NCBI RefSeq assembly: GCF_001613165.1
Contig: NZ_BDBV01000024.1
Location: 62,001-126,000 of the forward strand
DNA: 64,000 nt
Reading direction: 5' to 3'
From: Nocardia mexicana NBRC 108244
Lineage (GTDB): Bacteria; Actinomycetota; Actinomycetes; Mycobacteriales; Mycobacteriaceae
Below are positions 32,876 to 41,587 of the stretch, piece by piece (position 1 is the stretch's first letter; each line of letters opens with the position of its first letter). The notes under the pieces are model-generated. The model made no database searches. It was not told where the DNA came from and was given only the letters and a program-made list of their open reading frames with translations. The position numbers and the translations under genes are program-made.

Positions 32876-33632
32876 TCCGGCTCCTCTCCGCGAATTCCGG
32901 TGCGGCCGCGGCGAAGGTGGTGAACACCCGATCGATGTCGGCGGTGGACATCCCGTTGACACTCAGAATGGGAAGCAGCGCACGGATATTGGGTTCGGCC
33001 ATCGGACCGAAACAACCGAAGCAGCCGCGCTGGTAGGCCGGGCACAGTGCGCCGCAACCGGCCTGGGTGACCGGGCCCAGGCACGGAATACCGTGCGCCA
33101 CGGTCACACAGGTGGTGCCCCGGCGCTTGCATTCGGTGCATACGCTCGTGTTCGGGATGTCCGGCGCGCGCCCGGCCAGGAGCGCCTCGAGGGTGTCGAG
33201 CAGCTGGTGACGGTCGATCGGGCAGCCGCGAAGCTCGAAATCCACAGGCACGTGGGCCGATATCGGTGTGGATTCGGCCAGTGTGGCGATGTGCTGCGGG
33301 CTCGCGTAGACCACCGAGGCGAACTCATCGATATCGGCGAAGTTGCGCAGCGCCTGAATGCCGCCGTGGGTCGCGCAGGCCCCGATCGCCACCAGGACAC
33401 GGGACTGCTCCCGGATCTCGGTGATACGCCCGACCTCGTCCGGTGTGGTGACCGACCCCTCCACCAGGGAGACGTCGTAAGGTCCTGGCCGCACGGTGCT
33501 GGAGGCTTCGAGGAAGTGCACGATACGAACCCGACCGGCGAGCGTGAGCAGTTCGTCCTCGCAGTCGAGGAGCGTGAGCTGGCAGCCGTCGCACGAGGTG
33601 AACTTCCAGACCGCGAGTGTCGGTGTGTCCAT
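32859..33632 (-). CDS. hyhS: Group 3b [NiFe] hydrogenase small (delta) subunit
   Basis: 257 residues. The proximal cluster begins with [12 protein letters not shown] at the N-terminus, GACATHGG lies in the middle, and further iron-sulfur ligands are in [29 protein letters not shown] near the C-terminus. It carries electrons from the large subunit to the diaphorase-like subunits. Its start overlaps the hyhG stop by one base. Confidence 0.92.
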   Translation of the reverse strand: MDTPTLAVWKFTSCDGCQLTLLDCEDELLTLAGRVRIVHFLEASSTVRPGPYDVSLVEGSVTTPDEVGRITEIREQSRVLVAIGACATHGGIQALRNFADIDEFASVVYASPQHIATLAESTPISAHVPVDFELRGCPIDRHQLLDTLEALLAGRAPDIPNTSVCTECKRRGTTCVTVAHGIPCLGPVTQAGCGALCPAYQRGCFGCFGPMAEPNIRALLPILSVNGMSTADIDRVFTTFAAAAPEFAERSRNEPPQ

Positions 33633-34486
33633 CAGAGCTCCCGGACGGCGAGCAGCGGCTCGGCGGTGGCGTAGTCGACGACGGGCCCGTCCCGGCACAC
33701 GAGCAGCGGGCCCAGCTGGCAGTGTCCGCAGCGGGCCACGCCGCACTGCATATTGCGCTCCAGGGACACCCGGATATCGGTGGCGGCGACTCCCTTGCGC
33801 CGCAGGGTTTGTGCGCAGAACCGCAGCATCGGTTCGGGCCCGCACAGGAACGCGGTGGTGCGCGCGGCGTCCAAGCACATCCGTGCCAGAGGCTCGGTGA
33901 CGAACCCCACGGTGCCCGTCCAGCCGGAGCCGCCGTGGTCGACGGTCTGCTGCAATTCGACGGAACCCGTTGCGGCCCAGCTATCCTGGTCGTGCCGGAA
34001 CAGAATGTCGGAGGGAGTTCGCGCGCCGGCGATGAGGATCACCCGCCGATAGCGTGCGCGATCGGCGAGCGCTTCGAGGACTACCGGACGCAGCGGCGCC
34101 AAACCCACTCCACCACCGACGATTACGAGATCGCGCCCGGTCGCCGTTTCCGTTCTCCAGCCTCGACCGAACGGCCCGCGCACGCCGACGACGCCACCCA
34201 GCGGGGTGTGGACCAGGGCCGCGCTCACGGCGCCGACCGCGCGGACGGTGTGCTCGAGGACGTCGCGACCGGCAGCCGGGTCACCGCTGATCGATATCGC
34301 GATCTCACCGACCCCGAAGCTGTGGAGCATCATGAACTGTCCCGCCCGGAACCGCTGTGCCGCAGTGTGAATCGGCTCCAGAAGCAGGGTCGCGGTATCG
34401 GGTGTCTGGCGGCAGCGGGCGATGACGCGATACGGCAGCATGCCGTCGCCGACCGATTCCGCGCGGGTTTGCGTCGCGACGCTCAT
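33632..34486 (-). CDS. hyhG: Group 3b hydrogenase FAD/NAD(P)-binding (gamma) subunit
   Basis: 284 residues of the ferredoxin-NADP reductase fold. A nucleotide-binding site [13 protein letters not shown] is at about 125, the C-terminal [12 protein letters not shown] is the NAD(P) end, and a [2Fe-2S] cluster is bound by [12 protein letters not shown]...C, as in sulfhydrogenase gamma and dihydroorotate dehydrogenase electron-transfer subunits. The ATG at 34486 overlaps the end of the cNMP-fold gene. Confidence 0.9.
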   Translation of the reverse strand: MSVATQTRAESVGDGMLPYRVIARCRQTPDTATLLLEPIHTAAQRFRAGQFMMLHSFGVGEIAISISGDPAAGRDVLEHTVRAVGAVSAALVHTPLGGVVGVRGPFGRGWRTETATGRDLVIVGGGVGLAPLRPVVLEALADRARYRRVILIAGARTPSDILFRHDQDSWAATGSVELQQTVDHGGSGWTGTVGFVTEPLARMCLDAARTTAFLCGPEPMLRFCAQTLRRKGVAATDIRVSLERNMQCGVARCGHCQLGPLLVCRDGPVVDYATAEPLLAVREL

Positions 34487-34980
34487 CGCCGGTGTCCCGG
34501 AGAGGGTACGCAGCGGCAGGATTCCGCCGGATTGCGGTACAGATCCAGCAGCCGTGCCCGGGTGGCCTGTAGCCGATCCAGGAGTGCCTCGAAGAGCATG
34601 GTGGTCAGCGTCCGTCCGAACACCGGATCGGCGTCGGCCAATGCGGCCAGAGTGGCGGAATCGAATTCGATCGCGGCGACCGGGTCGGTGACCCGCGCAC
34701 CGAATCGCCAGCGGTACGGCGGTACCAGCCAGGACCAGCCCAGCAGGTCGCCGCCACCGAGCGTCTGCACTGTGACATCGCCCTGACCGGGCACGTGCGC
34801 ATCGAGGAGAACGCATCCGGTGCGGATCAGCCAGCACCGGTCCGCCGCCTCTCCCTCCGTGATCAACCGGTGCCCGGCCGGGTACGACACATCGCGCCCG
34901 GCCTGGGCCAGCAAGCGCAGCTCCGACGCGCCGAGGGGCGCCAGGTGCGCGAACTCGGAGAGCTCCTCAACGGTCGTCAT
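34483..34980 (-). CDS. Cyclic-nucleotide-binding-fold protein without DNA-binding domain
   Basis: 165 residues, only the Crp-type beta-roll and its helix; there is no helix-turn-helix. The roll is seen in HLAPLGASELRLLAQAG, YPAGHRLITEGEAADRCWLIRTGCV and GGDLLGWSWLVPPYRW. The phosphate-binding cassette of true cAMP receptors (GE..L......R.A) is replaced by GWSWLVPPYRW, so cAMP binding is doubtful. It lies between hyhB and hyhG with short overlaps on both sides, so it must be made with the hydrogenase. It may be an accessory or regulatory subunit. Confidence 0.78.
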   Translation of the reverse strand: MTTVEELSEFAHLAPLGASELRLLAQAGRDVSYPAGHRLITEGEAADRCWLIRTGCVLLDAHVPGQGDVTVQTLGGGDLLGWSWLVPPYRWRFGARVTDPVAAIEFDSATLAALADADPVFGRTLTTMLFEALLDRLQATRARLLDLYRNPAESCRCVPSPGHRR

Positions 34981-36097
34981 CGGCGGTTCCCCCGGCGAGT
35001 TCGGCGAGCCTGCCCACCTCGGCGGTCAGGTCGATGCCCGCGGGGCACCAGGCGATGCAGCGGCCGCAGCCCACGCACCCGGAGCTGCCGAACTGGTCGT
35101 ACCAGGTGCTCAGCTTGTGGCTGAGCCACTGCCGGTACCGGCCCGCACCCGACTGCCGCACACTGCCGCCGTGCAGATAGGAGAAGTCCAGCTCGAAGCA
35201 CGAGGCCCAGCGCTCCCAGCGCTGCGCGTGGTCGCCGGTGAGGTCGGTGACGTCCTCGGTCGTGGTGCAGAAGCAGGTGGGACAGACCATGGTGCAGTTG
35301 GCGCAGGTCAGGCAGCGGCTCGCGACGTCCTGCCAATGCGGCGACTCCCGGGAATCGCGGAGCAGCGTTCGAAGATCGACCTCGGGCATCGCGCGGCCCA
35401 TCCGCTGCGCGGCGGCGTTCACGGCCTCTCCCGCCCGTGCGATCTCGGCGGTCTCCGCCTCTCGTGAACCGACTTCGGCGAGGACGTGCGCACCGGCCTC
35501 GGTGCCGACCTCGACCAGGAAACGATGGTCCGATCCCTCGATGCGTTCGGTGAGGGCCAGGTCGAATCCGGCGGAGACCCCCGGCCCGGTGCCCATCGAG
35601 GCGCAGAAGCAGACGCCGCCGGGCTCGGTGCAGTTCACCGCCACGACGAACAGGTCGTGCCGGCGTCGGCCGAACGAAGGGTCGGGGTATTCGCCGCCGC
35701 CCAGCACCCGCCCGAGTATCGCGATCGAGGCGAGGTCGCAGCCGCGGACACCGAGAAACGCCGATTTGACGGGTACCTCGTCTACGGGCACGGACTCCAG
35801 ATCCGGTCCGATCTCCGCGATCTTCCGGTGTGGCGGATGCAGGAACTGCTTCCACGACCCGGGCCCGGCCGAATGCGCGAACACGGCCTCGTCGTCGCGT
35901 CGGTGCAGCCGATACCGGCCGGGGGAGGTCTGTACCCCCCACCCGCTCGGCAACGCGGCTCCGGATTCGAGTTCGTCCAGCACGATCGCACCATCGCGCA
36001 CCTGCGGGCCGATCACTCGATAACCGCGCGCCCGCAGCACCTCCACCAGGCGGTCCAGGCCCGCTCGGTCGATCACCGCCGTATCACCAGGCGTCAT
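34967..36097 (-). CDS. hyhB: Group 3b hydrogenase iron-sulfur (beta) subunit
   Basis: 376 residues. It has the sulfhydrogenase beta-subunit layout: FLGVRGCDLASIAI in the middle, then CLTCANCTMVCPTCFC, and a second 4Fe-4S site CVGCGRCIAWCPAGID near the C-terminus. It passes electrons between the FAD subunit and the small subunit. It is the first gene of the minus-strand operon. A strong DosR-like box lies 75-90 bp upstream. The ATG at 36097 starts the conserved region; the longer frame above it is not supported. Confidence 0.9.
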   Translation of the reverse strand: MTPGDTAVIDRAGLDRLVEVLRARGYRVIGPQVRDGAIVLDELESGAALPSGWGVQTSPGRYRLHRRDDEAVFAHSAGPGSWKQFLHPPHRKIAEIGPDLESVPVDEVPVKSAFLGVRGCDLASIAILGRVLGGGEYPDPSFGRRRHDLFVVAVNCTEPGGVCFCASMGTGPGVSAGFDLALTERIEGSDHRFLVEVGTEAGAHVLAEVGSREAETAEIARAGEAVNAAAQRMGRAMPEVDLRTLLRDSRESPHWQDVASRCLTCANCTMVCPTCFCTTTEDVTDLTGDHAQRWERWASCFELDFSYLHGGSVRQSGAGRYRQWLSHKLSTWYDQFGSSGCVGCGRCIAWCPAGIDLTAEVGRLAELAGGTADDDR

Positions 36098-36170
36098 CGA
36101 GGACCTCGATTCCGGTCGAGGAACAGTTGGGCTCGCGACCGAGTCTGCTCGGCGGCGCACACCCGCCGCG

Positions 36171-36187
36171 AGGGGCGAAAGTCCCCG
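36171..36187 (-). promoter_or_regulatory. DosR-box-like near-palindrome at hydrogenase promoter
   Basis: GGGGCGAAAGTCCCC (36172-36186); its complement is GGGGACTTTCGCCCC. This is the best two-armed match in the window. It fits control of hyhB and following genes, as reported for Hyh of M. smegmatis. Confidence 0.6.
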
Positions 36188-36291
36188 CAACCGCGGCCCA
36201 CTGCACCCGATGAGATTCGACCTGCTGATTATCTGCCGCTGATCAGCTGGCTCAGGCACGCCGACCGGACACGGCTGATAGATTCGCCCGC

Positions 36292-37158
36292 ATGCCCAGC
36301 CTCGACGACAAGACCGTCGACCTGATTCTCGTCACCTACAACAGCGCGGAAGATCTGACTCGATTCCTACCGACGTTGCAGGCAGCGGTCGAACCGCTCA
36401 CCCTCAACGTGCTCGGTGTCGACAACGCGTCAGCCGACGACAGCGCCGATGTCGTCGAGCAGCATGGCGGAACCGTCATCCGCAATAGTGAGAATCTCGG
36501 TTTGACCCGCGCGATCAACCAAGGCGTGGCGCTGGGCTCCGGCGAGTGGATCCTCGTGGCCAATCCCGACACGGTGCTGTCTCCCGGAGCAATCGCGCGG
36601 CTGGTGGACACGGCCACGTCCGATGATCGGATCGGGCTGATCGGGCCACGAATCGCCCAACTGGACGGAACGCCGTACCCGACCGGCCGGAAGTTTCCCG
36701 GCGTCGCCGTCGGCATCGTCCACGCGCTACTCGGAGCGGTGTGGAAGTCCAACCCCGCAACCGTGGCCTACTTCGGCCGACCGGTCGATGCGGTCAGCGA
36801 CGTCGACTGGATCTCCGGCTGCTGCATGCTGTTCCGGCGATCCGCGTTCGATGCGGTCGGCGGGTACGACGAGCGATACTTCATGTACTTCGAAGAGGTC
36901 AAGATCGCGCTGGACATGCACCGGGCCGGGTATCGGGTGGTGCTCGATCCCGACGTCGAGATCCGCCACCGAGAAGGCGGCAGTACCCGGCACGCTCCGT
37001 TCCGGAAGGTATTCAATCACCACCGGTCAGCGCTGCGGTTCTATATGGACTACAACCGGCACCGCCCCTGGATTCTGCTGACTCCACTCGTCGCGGCCGG
37101 GTTGGCGCTGCGCGGTGCGCTGTCGGTACTTCGGACCGCAATCGCGCAGCGCCGCTGA
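36292..37158 (+). CDS. Family 2 glycosyltransferase (rhamnosyltransferase-like)
   Basis: 288 residues. The N-terminus VDLILVTYNSAEDL and VDNASADDSADVV form the nucleotide-sugar binding half. WILVANPDTVLSPGAI holds the D-x-D-like metal site, and WISGCCMLFRRSAFDAVGGYDERYFMYFEEVK the acceptor region typical of WbbL-like rhamnosyltransferases. The usual FEDVDLC.R block reads FEEVKIALDMH, an unusual change near the expected catalytic base. A hydrophobic stretch at the C-terminus may be membrane-associated. It starts the seven-gene segment inside the hydrogenase locus and converges on the methyltransferase gene with a 3 bp gap. Confidence 0.85.
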   Translation: MPSLDDKTVDLILVTYNSAEDLTRFLPTLQAAVEPLTLNVLGVDNASADDSADVVEQHGGTVIRNSENLGLTRAINQGVALGSGEWILVANPDTVLSPGAIARLVDTATSDDRIGLIGPRIAQLDGTPYPTGRKFPGVAVGIVHALLGAVWKSNPATVAYFGRPVDAVSDVDWISGCCMLFRRSAFDAVGGYDERYFMYFEEVKIALDMHRAGYRVVLDPDVEIRHREGGSTRHAPFRKVFNHHRSALRFYMDYNRHRPWILLTPLVAAGLALRGALSVLRTAIAQRR

Positions 37159-37161
37159 GGA

Positions 37162-37947
37162 TTACGGCTCGCTACAGATCGCGAGGGCGATCTTCTTGGG
37201 TTCGGTGAGGTACCCGGACTCCTGGTCATCGACCGACCATCCGGCGACCCACTGCAGGATGTCCCCGTACTGGGCATCGGTGGGGATGACGTCCCAGGTA
37301 GGGATGTTGGCGGCGAAATATGGCGTGAACTTCTGAACCGGGATACGCAGTTCGCCGGCCAACGTCTCCACTGTCGCCACGTGCCAGAACGAGGCGAGGA
37401 CCTGTCCGAGGTTTTCCGCGTTCACGGTGGTGGTGGTGAAAGTTGGCTCGCCCCAACCGAAAATCCGATGGACCCGGCGCCGGTATCGGTCGACGTGTGG
37501 GTAGCTGGTCAACGAATTGGCCGAAGCAATAAACATTCCGCCCGGCCGCAACACACGCCGTGCTTCCCGCATTGCGGCGGCGAGGTCGTCGATATGGCTG
37601 AGGGTGTGCACACAGGTGATCACATCGAATGAGTTATCCGGAAACGGGACAGCCTCGGCGTCACCGACGACGTACTGTTTGGCCGCAGTATCGGCGATCG
37701 GCGGACGAACGAGATCGAGACCGACCAGACGGCCCCAATGCCCATGACCAGACAGGTACTCGATCAGATGCCCTGTACCGCAGCCGATATCGAGAATCTC
37801 GAGGTCCGACGGCGCTCCACATCGAGTAGCGATTGCCCGGGGAATGTCGGTCGGTTTTCTGCTGTAGCGGGCATGGACATCGAGTTTCGTGCCCAGGACG
37901 GTGGGGTCGCCATAGACATGCCGGAATTCGTCTTTACTCTTGGTCAT
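37162..37947 (-). CDS. Class I SAM-dependent methyltransferase
   Basis: 261 residues. Motif I is LDIGCGTGHLIEYL (about residue 50), motif II VPFPDNSFDVITCVHTLSHI and motif III RRVLRPGGMFIASAN, as in UbiE/BioC-like enzymes. The substrate is unknown; in this cluster a sugar or the radical-SAM product is plausible. The ATG overlaps the stop of the dehydratase gene (ATGA). Confidence 0.85.
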   Translation of the reverse strand: MTKSKDEFRHVYGDPTVLGTKLDVHARYSRKPTDIPRAIATRCGAPSDLEILDIGCGTGHLIEYLSGHGHWGRLVGLDLVRPPIADTAAKQYVVGDAEAVPFPDNSFDVITCVHTLSHIDDLAAAMREARRVLRPGGMFIASANSLTSYPHVDRYRRRVHRIFGWGEPTFTTTTVNAENLGQVLASFWHVATVETLAGELRIPVQKFTPYFAANIPTWDVIPTDAQYGDILQWVAGWSVDDQESGYLTEPKKIALAICSEP

Positions 37948-38888
37948 GGCACCCACCACCCATCGTTCGCGGTCAGCCATTCCACGGTCGATGCCAGGCC
38001 CGATTCGAACCGGATCGACGGCTTCCACGGCAACTCGGCCTGGGCCTTGCTCGTGTCGATCGCGTACCGCTGGTCGCACCCGGGGCGGTCGGCGACAAAC
38101 TGGATCGGCCGATCGACGCTCATGAGTTCCTGTATGCGGCCGACAACTTCGAGCGTGGTCCATTCCGTGTCGCCGCCGACCAGGTACGACTCGCCAGGTC
38201 GGCCATGCTCCATCGCTGCGGTCAAACCCACAGCGGCGTCGACGACGTGCAGGAAGGTGCGCGACTGCAGACCGCTGCCGAAAATCTGCGCCGGTTCGTT
38301 CCGGAGCAAACGGGCAACGGTGACCGGTATCAGTTTCTCCGGGTACTGCCATGGCCCGTAGAGGTTGCAGAAATGGACGATCGTCGCGTCCAAGTCATAG
38401 GTGTTGACGTAGGCGCGCACCAGGTGATCGGCGGCGGCCTTGGTCGCCGAGTAAGGGTTGCGCGGCGCGTACGGTGACGCCTCGGTGAACGGACCGTCGA
38501 GAGATTCGCCGAATACTTCGTCGGTGGAGGCGTGGACGAACCGCCGCTCGCCTCCGATGTGCCGCAATACGCGCAGCAGCGCGGCGGTCCCTTCGATGTT
38601 GGTGGCGATGAACTTTCGGTCGTCGGCGATCGATGCATCGACGAATGTCTCTGCGGCCAAATGGATTACCGCGTCGCAGTTGTCGACTAGGTCGGCGAGC
38701 AGAACGCTGTTGAGGATATTGCCGTCGATGACCTCAACACGGTATGGCGATGCCGGAATCGCTTGCGGTGCGGCGGTGTGGGTGTGGCAGTCCAGGACCG
38801 TGATCGACGCGACGTACGGCAGTCGCAGCAGCTGCTCGACCATGTGCACTCCAACGAACCCAGCACCGCCGGTGACGAGGATTTTCAT
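37944..38888 (-). CDS. NAD-dependent sugar dehydratase/epimerase (dTDP-glucose 4,6-dehydratase-like)
   Basis: 314 residues of the extended SDR family. NAD loop TGGAGFVGVHMV at the N-terminus, HLAAETFVD, the catalytic triad region STDEVFGES (Thr-Asp-Glu as in RmlB), YSATKAAAD with the Tyr-x3-Lys pair, and PGCDQRYAID near the end, where the conserved RmlB block GHDRRYAID stands. It therefore probably makes a 4-keto-6-deoxy sugar nucleotide. The nucleotidylyltransferase two genes upstream could supply the substrate. Starts and stops overlap with both neighbours. Confidence 0.85.
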   Translation of the reverse strand: MKILVTGGAGFVGVHMVEQLLRLPYVASITVLDCHTHTAAPQAIPASPYRVEVIDGNILNSVLLADLVDNCDAVIHLAAETFVDASIADDRKFIATNIEGTAALLRVLRHIGGERRFVHASTDEVFGESLDGPFTEASPYAPRNPYSATKAAADHLVRAYVNTYDLDATIVHFCNLYGPWQYPEKLIPVTVARLLRNEPAQIFGSGLQSRTFLHVVDAAVGLTAAMEHGRPGESYLVGGDTEWTTLEVVGRIQELMSVDRPIQFVADRPGCDQRYAIDTSKAQAELPWKPSIRFESGLASTVEWLTANDGWWVP

Positions 38889-40102
38889 GCCGGCACCGCC
38901 CGCAGCTCAGCGTCAAGGGTCGCGGCCTCGTGCGCCTCGAGCAGGACGAGGTCGTGACTGACGGTGTCGAACACCATCGTGAATCCGTCTTCCCGCCGCA
39001 ACCGATACCTGTCTGGCGTACTGCGCAGTGCGCGTGTGAGATCGTCGAGTGTGGTCCCGAGCGGTTGCGGAGCCGGAATCGCCCTGCCTGTTATGGCAGG
39101 GTGCAGTGGCCGGTCGCGCTTTTCCACGGCGCAGATGTCATCGAGGTCTGCCAGGATCATCGGGGCGTCGGCGCCGAGATGGAACTTGCGTGCGACCTCC
39201 TCCGGGCGGGTGAACGGCGCCGCGGTCCGTGCACGCGAGGTCAATATCTCGGACAGCTGCAGGTCTGACAGATTCCCCGTGGTCTCGTCGGCGCGCCAGC
39301 TGCGGCCCCATGCTCGCATCACGGTGCGCACGTCACCGTCGGGCCGCACGATGCGCATCCAGCCCTTCCAGATCTCGGTGAACTGGTGGATCGCCATCGT
39401 TCGCGCGGCAGGCGGATACACCAGCGTGTCGTTGAATCGAACAGTGATGCCCGGCAACTGGTTTGGCTTATGCAGGACTGCGCTATGCACTTCAGCGAAC
39501 TGGTCTGCCGACAGTCCGTGGTAGTCGCCCATCGCATGACCGGCGAAACACACCGGCGTCAGATGGTGTTGTGCCACACCGAGTTCGGCGAGTTGTTCGG
39601 TGAGTTCGAGCCACCGCATGTGATTGGTGCCGTCGATAACCGAGATCACAGTTACGTTGTCGTTGACCCTTCGCAGTTCGCGTATGCCACGCATGGTCTG
39701 CTCGAACATCCCGGCGCCACGATTGCGGTCGTGTACATCGGCGACCCCGTCGAGGCTGACGCAGATCCGGGAAAGGTTCGCCGACTCGATCGCGGCGAGG
39801 ACATTCGGAGGGGTGGACAATCCGTTCGTGATCAAGTGCAAGGCCGCGAACTGCAGGCGCCGCGAGTGTTCGAGCAGCGGGAGCAGTCCGGGCCACATCG
39901 TCGGTTCACCGCCGGTGACTCCGATGTCGAAGACCCGCAATCGGTCTGCGGTGTCGAAGATTTCAGGGATCAGGCCGGGGTCGAGGGTCGGGCCGCGGTA
40001 ATCGGGGCCGGACGAAGAATGGCAGTACCAGCATTCCAGCTGACAACGCCGGGTGGTGTCGAGCACGATGCGGGCCGGGCTTGTGGCGTGGTCGAGGTCC
40101 AT
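38885..40102 (-). CDS. Radical SAM enzyme
   Basis: 405 residues. The cluster motif CQLECWYC (C-x3-C-x2-C) is at about residue 20, followed by the SAM-binding GGEPTMWP. RICVSLDGVADVHDRNRG fits the radical-SAM peptide/SPASM-like superfamily, but the later cysteine pairs of a full SPASM domain are missing. The last ~55 residues (RYRLRREDGFTMVFDT onward) look a little like a PqqD-type recognition fold; this is a weak inference. It has GAGGAG eight bases before the ATG. Its first 133 bases overlap the end of the nucleotidylyltransferase frame. The substrate is unknown: sugar nucleotide or small peptide are the two options. Confidence 0.82.
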   Translation of the reverse strand: MDLDHATSPARIVLDTTRRCQLECWYCHSSSGPDYRGPTLDPGLIPEIFDTADRLRVFDIGVTGGEPTMWPGLLPLLEHSRRLQFAALHLITNGLSTPPNVLAAIESANLSRICVSLDGVADVHDRNRGAGMFEQTMRGIRELRRVNDNVTVISVIDGTNHMRWLELTEQLAELGVAQHHLTPVCFAGHAMGDYHGLSADQFAEVHSAVLHKPNQLPGITVRFNDTLVYPPAARTMAIHQFTEIWKGWMRIVRPDGDVRTVMRAWGRSWRADETTGNLSDLQLSEILTSRARTAAPFTRPEEVARKFHLGADAPMILADLDDICAVEKRDRPLHPAITGRAIPAPQPLGTTLDDLTRALRSTPDRYRLRREDGFTMVFDTVSHDLVLLEAHEAATLDAELRAVPA

Positions 40103-40872
40103 GACGATATCTCCTCATCTGTGAACGGTGGGTTGTTGAAGCCTCGATTGAGGGCGAATCTGCGTGCCTCGTAGTAGGTTTCGGGTGATACGGCGGCGTC
40201 GAGCCAGTAGCCGCGGACGGGTTCTGCGACGACCTCATCAGTGGCAGCGAACGTGCGCACGCAATCCATCACGTCGCGCTCACCGCGGTCGTTTGTTGTG
40301 ACGGTGCCGGCGGCGTGGAACAAGGTTGCGGCGTGGAACAGAATGAGTCCGGTGCACACCGTCGCCGTTGTCGGATGCTCGGGTTTGTCGACAACAGCTC
40401 GGACTCGCCCGCGTTCATCGATGTCGACGGTGCTGAAATGTTGGGGGTCAGACGATTCCGATACCTGCAACTGGCACACGGCGGGGTGCTCGAGGAAACG
40501 GCGAACCGCCCCGACAGGGGCGTACTCGAAAAGGTTGTCTCCCCAGAGGGTTGCGATGTAGTCCTGCTCGACGACGTCGGCGCATCGCTCCAACCCGTCG
40601 GCAGTTCCGGCTGGATCAGGCTGCACGACGATGTCGGTGACGCGAGCCCCTTCGGCTCTGTCGAACACACACCGGAACTCGTCGGCATCCTCCGGACGCA
40701 CAACCGCTGTCGCCGTGGAGATCCCGCACCGATACAGCAGTTCCAGTCCGTAGACGGCCATCGGTCGACCACCCACTGGCAGCAGGTGTTTACAAACATC
40801 ACTGATCGGGCGTAATCGGCTGCCACGCCCACCGAGCATCAGAATTCCGTGCAGCTGAGGATGATTCGGCAT
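39970..40872 (-). CDS. Sugar-1-phosphate nucleotidylyltransferase
   Basis: 300 residues. The activation motif GGRGSRLRPISDVCKHLLPVGGRPM is near the N-terminus, with the nucleotide site ATLWGDNLFE and VDKPEHPTT in the middle, as in glucose-1-phosphate thymidylyltransferases. The recognisable domain ends around GYWLDAAVSPETYYEARRFALNRG. The last ~45 residues (Ser, Thr and Pro-rich) are read from DNA that also encodes the start of the radical SAM protein in another frame. This is either a long real overlap or a sign that the true stop was lost. It is 1 bp from the DUF4254 gene. Confidence 0.82.
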   Translation of the reverse strand: MPNHPQLHGILMLGGRGSRLRPISDVCKHLLPVGGRPMAVYGLELLYRCGISTATAVVRPEDADEFRCVFDRAEGARVTDIVVQPDPAGTADGLERCADVVEQDYIATLWGDNLFEYAPVGAVRRFLEHPAVCQLQVSESSDPQHFSTVDIDERGRVRAVVDKPEHPTTATVCTGLILFHAATLFHAAGTVTTNDRGERDVMDCVRTFAATDEVVAEPVRGYWLDAAVSPETYYEARRFALNRGFNNPPFTDEEISSWTSTTPQARPASCSTPPGVVSWNAGTAILRPAPITAARPSTPA

Positions 40873-40873
40873 C

Positions 40874-41371
40874 TCAATCACTCTTTTCGATGGGTTGACC
40901 AGGTAGACGCCGACGACCGTCGGCCACCTCGGCAGCGAGGTCGCTGTATGCCAGTTCCAATTCGCCGAGTCGCGTCCATGCCTCATGCATGCGGCCGCTG
41001 CTCGGGCCGGACACCAGTAGCTCTCGCATGGCGCGTTCGGCGGCCGCCGCCATGCGGTCGATGAGGGAACCGATCGACCGGGACGACTCGGAGGCCGACG
41101 GCCTGGGCCGATCGGCGGTGCCGATAACCCATCGGTCGATCGAAGCAACGATCTCGGATCGTCGGCAGTCGAAATCAGCTGCACAGCTTGGGTTCTGGCG
41201 GCGTAGGCGGTGCAGCCCGACGAGTTCGTGCGCCTGGCGGCACAGCGGACCGTCCAAGTAGTTCCCGCATAACGCCAGCAGCAACTGATCCCGAGTCGGC
41301 AGCACGGCTACACACGCCGCTGCGCCCGCACTCGCAGCCCACATGTCCCGAATCTCCAGCATTGATGGCAT
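40874..41371 (-). CDS. DUF4254-like protein
   Basis: 165 residues. The pattern HELVGLHRLRRQNPS, RSEIVASIDRWV, SRSIGSLIDRMA and RLGELELAYSDLAAEV agrees with the DUF4254 family as I know it from actinobacterial and Bacteroidetes glycoconjugate clusters. No enzymatic motif is visible; it is an all-helical protein. The ATG at 41371 follows GAGGGGA. It is the first gene of the minus-strand set and shares a 216 bp divergent promoter region with the XRE regulator. Confidence 0.65.
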   Translation of the reverse strand: MPSMLEIRDMWAASAGAAACVAVLPTRDQLLLALCGNYLDGPLCRQAHELVGLHRLRRQNPSCAADFDCRRSEIVASIDRWVIGTADRPRPSASESSRSIGSLIDRMAAAAERAMRELLVSGPSSGRMHEAWTRLGELELAYSDLAAEVADGRRRLPGQPIEKSD

Positions 41372-41514
41372 GGCCAGTCCCCTCGGCGGCGATCGGTGCA
41401 CCCGATGCCGACCACGAACCGGACAGCCACTCTGTCCGATGTGCACCGTTTGAGCTGGGAGAGGCGAAACGGCACCGGGTGCCCGACCAGAGTCCCGCGC
41501 TGGTAGTGCGACAT

Positions 41515-41531
41515 TGTCCCGGTGCGGGACA
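41515..41531. promoter_or_regulatory. Inverted repeat in DUF4254/XRE divergent promoter
   Basis: TGTCCC-GGTGC-GGGACA, perfect 6-bp arms with 5-bp spacer, 57 bp before the XRE start. A TACGAT -10-like hexamer lies at 41546-41551. It is a candidate operator for the XRE regulator or another factor; it does not match the DosR box, which has a longer, AT-rich centre. Confidence 0.4.
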
Positions 41532-41587
41532 CATGTGCCGCGGTCTACGATCGGGGGTGCGGGGTGCCGTCCAGGAAGGGCACACAC

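Noticed and set aside
36238..36247. Perfect 10-bp palindrome GCTGATCAGC before the GT2 gene
   Set aside because: Short palindromes are expected by chance and nothing else supports a site.
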